Origin: DAOUMU01 sp034409055
Lineage (GTDB): Bacteria > Chloroflexota > Anaerolineae > 4572-78 > J111
Assembly (NCBI GenBank): GCA_034409055.1
Contig: DAOUMU010000490.1
Span: 1-6,275, forward strand
Direction: 5' to 3'
DNA: 6,275 nt
Shown here piece after piece: positions 5,359 to 6,275 of this stretch (position 1 is its first letter; each line of letters starts with the position of its first letter). Position numbers and translations under genes: made by a program. The notes beneath the pieces were generated by a model. That model had not been told where the DNA came from. It worked only from the letters and a program-made list of their open reading frames with translations, and did no database searches.

Positions 5359-6093
5359 CTAAGGCGATCCATGGCTCTTCATAGGCTCTATCCCCTCTAT
5401 GGTATATACCTCACCTCCCTCCACATCCAGTACTACCCGAACGATCGGTTCTGGTACTTCTGAAGTCGGACCAGCGCCAAGGGAGATCACATCCCACGCA
5501 AAACGGTTGTTCGTCGTGAGGTCCAACACTACGTTTACCTCGTAACTTTCGCCCGGGCTCAGTCCATTTTCCAGCGCGATTTTGATCGCCTGTCCCGATT
5601 CTATTTCAAAATGCTGCGGTTCGAGCAGTATTCTTGAAACCTCCCTGTCGTAAAGCTGCCATGTACTTGTATCCAGCAGCATAGTCATCTGATAGTGTTG
5701 GACATACGGTGTGAAAGTGTAGTCATATGTTGCTTTTACCACTCCCGATTCTACAACCTCCTCATGCAGCAATGTGAAGTGCTCGCGAAAGTAGTCCAGG
5801 CCAACATGGTCAACCAAGAACTGTTCAGTGTGACTGTCGAACTGCACCAACTTGGGAGTTTCCCCAGGGCTTGGGAGAGAAGTGAGCGTTGGAGTAAGGC
5901 CACCAGTGACTTCTTGTATGATAGGTTCAGTCGTTTGTACCTCTTTGGGAGTTTCCCCAGGGCTTGGGAGAGAAGCAGGGGTTGGCGTAGCGCCAGTGAA
6001 TTCTGGTGAGATGGGTTCAGTTGTTTGCACTTCGCATCCACTGGAAGCTGAGAGAACTAAGATAAGAGCTATTACACATACCAGCTTTCGCAT
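5359..6093 (-). CDS. Putative lipoprotein with duplicated Pro/Thr-rich spacer and PepSY-like C-terminal half
   Basis: This 244-residue protein is of unknown function. It begins with a lipoprotein-type signal (MRKLVCVIALILVLSASSGC), with C20 as the likely lipidated residue; serine at -3 is less usual for a lipobox. Residues 21-81 are two near-copies of a 30-31-residue Pro/Thr-rich unit, which should act as an extended spacer. Residues about 83-240 form a globular domain. Its last part (SGQAIKIALENG, then NRFAWDVISLG, then VVLDVEGGEVYTIEG) follows the helix-strand-strand order of PepSY-type domains, but this is a weak resemblance. ATG 6091-6093 has GAGGTG (6101-6106) 7 bases upstream. The subtilase gene follows on the same strand after 92 bases with no clear terminator between, so co-transcription is plausible. 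Base composition is AT-richer than in the protease gene. Confidence 0.82.
   Translation of the reverse strand: MRKLVCVIALILVLSASSGCEVQTTEPISPEFTGATPTPASLPSPGETPKEVQTTEPIIQEVTGGLTPTLTSLPSPGETPKLVQFDSHTEQFLVDHVGLDYFREHFTLLHEEVVESGVVKATYDYTFTPYVQHYQMTMLLDTSTWQLYDREVSRILLEPQHFEIESGQAIKIALENGLSPGESYEVNVVLDLTTNNRFAWDVISLGAGPTSEVPEPIVRVVLDVEGGEVYTIEGIEPMKSHGSP
5851..6033 (-). repeat. In-frame tandem duplication inside the lipoprotein gene
   Basis: Units 5944-6033 (residues 21-50) and 5851-5943 (residues 51-81) encode EVQTTEPI...SLPSPGETPK twice. A run of 31 bases is identical (5852-5882 and 5945-5975), while the middle has diverged and gained one codon. Identical ends with a changed middle suggest a fairly recent duplication with relaxed selection on the spacer. 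Confidence 0.9.
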
Positions 6094-6197
6094 TGTACTG
6101 CACCTCTATTCTAAGCTGACCAAGCAAATTAAATATATGGAAGATGATTACTCGACGTTCGCTTATTTTTTCTTGAATTAACTAAATTTATTTGCCC

Positions 6198-6227
6198 ATT
6201 ATGCCTAATAATCTAAGGTAAAATCAA
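6198..6227 (-). promoter_or_regulatory. Possible promoter of the lipoprotein-protease unit
   Basis: On the minus strand TTGATT (6222-6227) and CATAAT (6198-6203, five of six) are 18 bases apart, in an AT-rich stretch about 100 bases before the lipoprotein start. Chance matches are common in such AT-rich DNA. The rest of 6094-6275 holds only the ribosome binding site and no gene. Confidence 0.3.
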
Positions 6228-6275
6228 ATTTTTACAAGAAAGTTATTTTTGTCACAATCAAAATAAGGCTAATCA

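Noticed and set aside
5316..6120. Ten-base inverted repeat GTCAGCTTAG / CTAAGCTGAC on either side of the lipoprotein gene
   Set aside because: Ten-base matches are expected by chance many times in a window of this size, the identity does not extend, and there is no target duplication or transposase.

Overview
The window looks like chromosomal DNA from a member of the Chloroflexota, most likely an Anaerolineae-like lineage. The clues are a secreted multidomain subtilase ending in the short tail VYLPLILKN, a LacI-regulated sugar ABC transporter with an Ala/Glu/Pro-rich lipoprotein linker, and lipoprotein-type signals without any other phage or plasmid signature. This taxonomic call is inference. 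All four recognisable intact or window-truncated genes are on the minus strand; the only coding remnant on the plus strand is a short broken gene.

Right to left, in the direction of transcription: (1) 6093-5359 encodes a small lipoprotein of unknown function with a duplicated Pro/Thr-rich spacer and a PepSY-like C-terminal half. (2) After a 92-base gap, 5266-2657 encodes an 869-residue secreted S8 serine protease with pro-domain, catalytic domain and three beta-rich C-terminal modules. (3) 2626-2113 is mostly non-coding; it holds a plus-strand fragment (2392-2625) resembling the trimethylamine methyltransferase (MttB) family, an AT-rich stretch, and the promoter and operator of the next gene. 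(4) 2112-1105 encodes a LacI-family repressor. (5) 1104-425 is a 680-base non-coding region with a perfect consensus sigma-70 promoter, an adjoining operator, a cluster of inverted repeats and an orphan Shine-Dalgarno sequence. (6) 424-1 is the beginning of a sugar ABC transporter substrate-binding lipoprotein that runs off the left edge.

The clearest functional story is the regulator/transporter pair. The same 12-base palindrome GGAAACGTTTCC occurs twice: just downstream of the -10 box in front of lacI (2158-2169), and directly against the -10 box of the consensus promoter that follows lacI (1047-1058). This implies an autoregulated repressor that also shuts off a sugar-uptake operon. The second story, weaker, is a co-oriented lipoprotein and secreted protease that may form one transcription unit.

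No RNA gene, CRISPR array, insertion sequence or phage gene was seen. I did not find a wholly novel system; the points most worth a second look are the operator pair with its roughly 630-base leader, the inverted-repeat cluster inside that leader, the protease tail, and the methyltransferase remnant.
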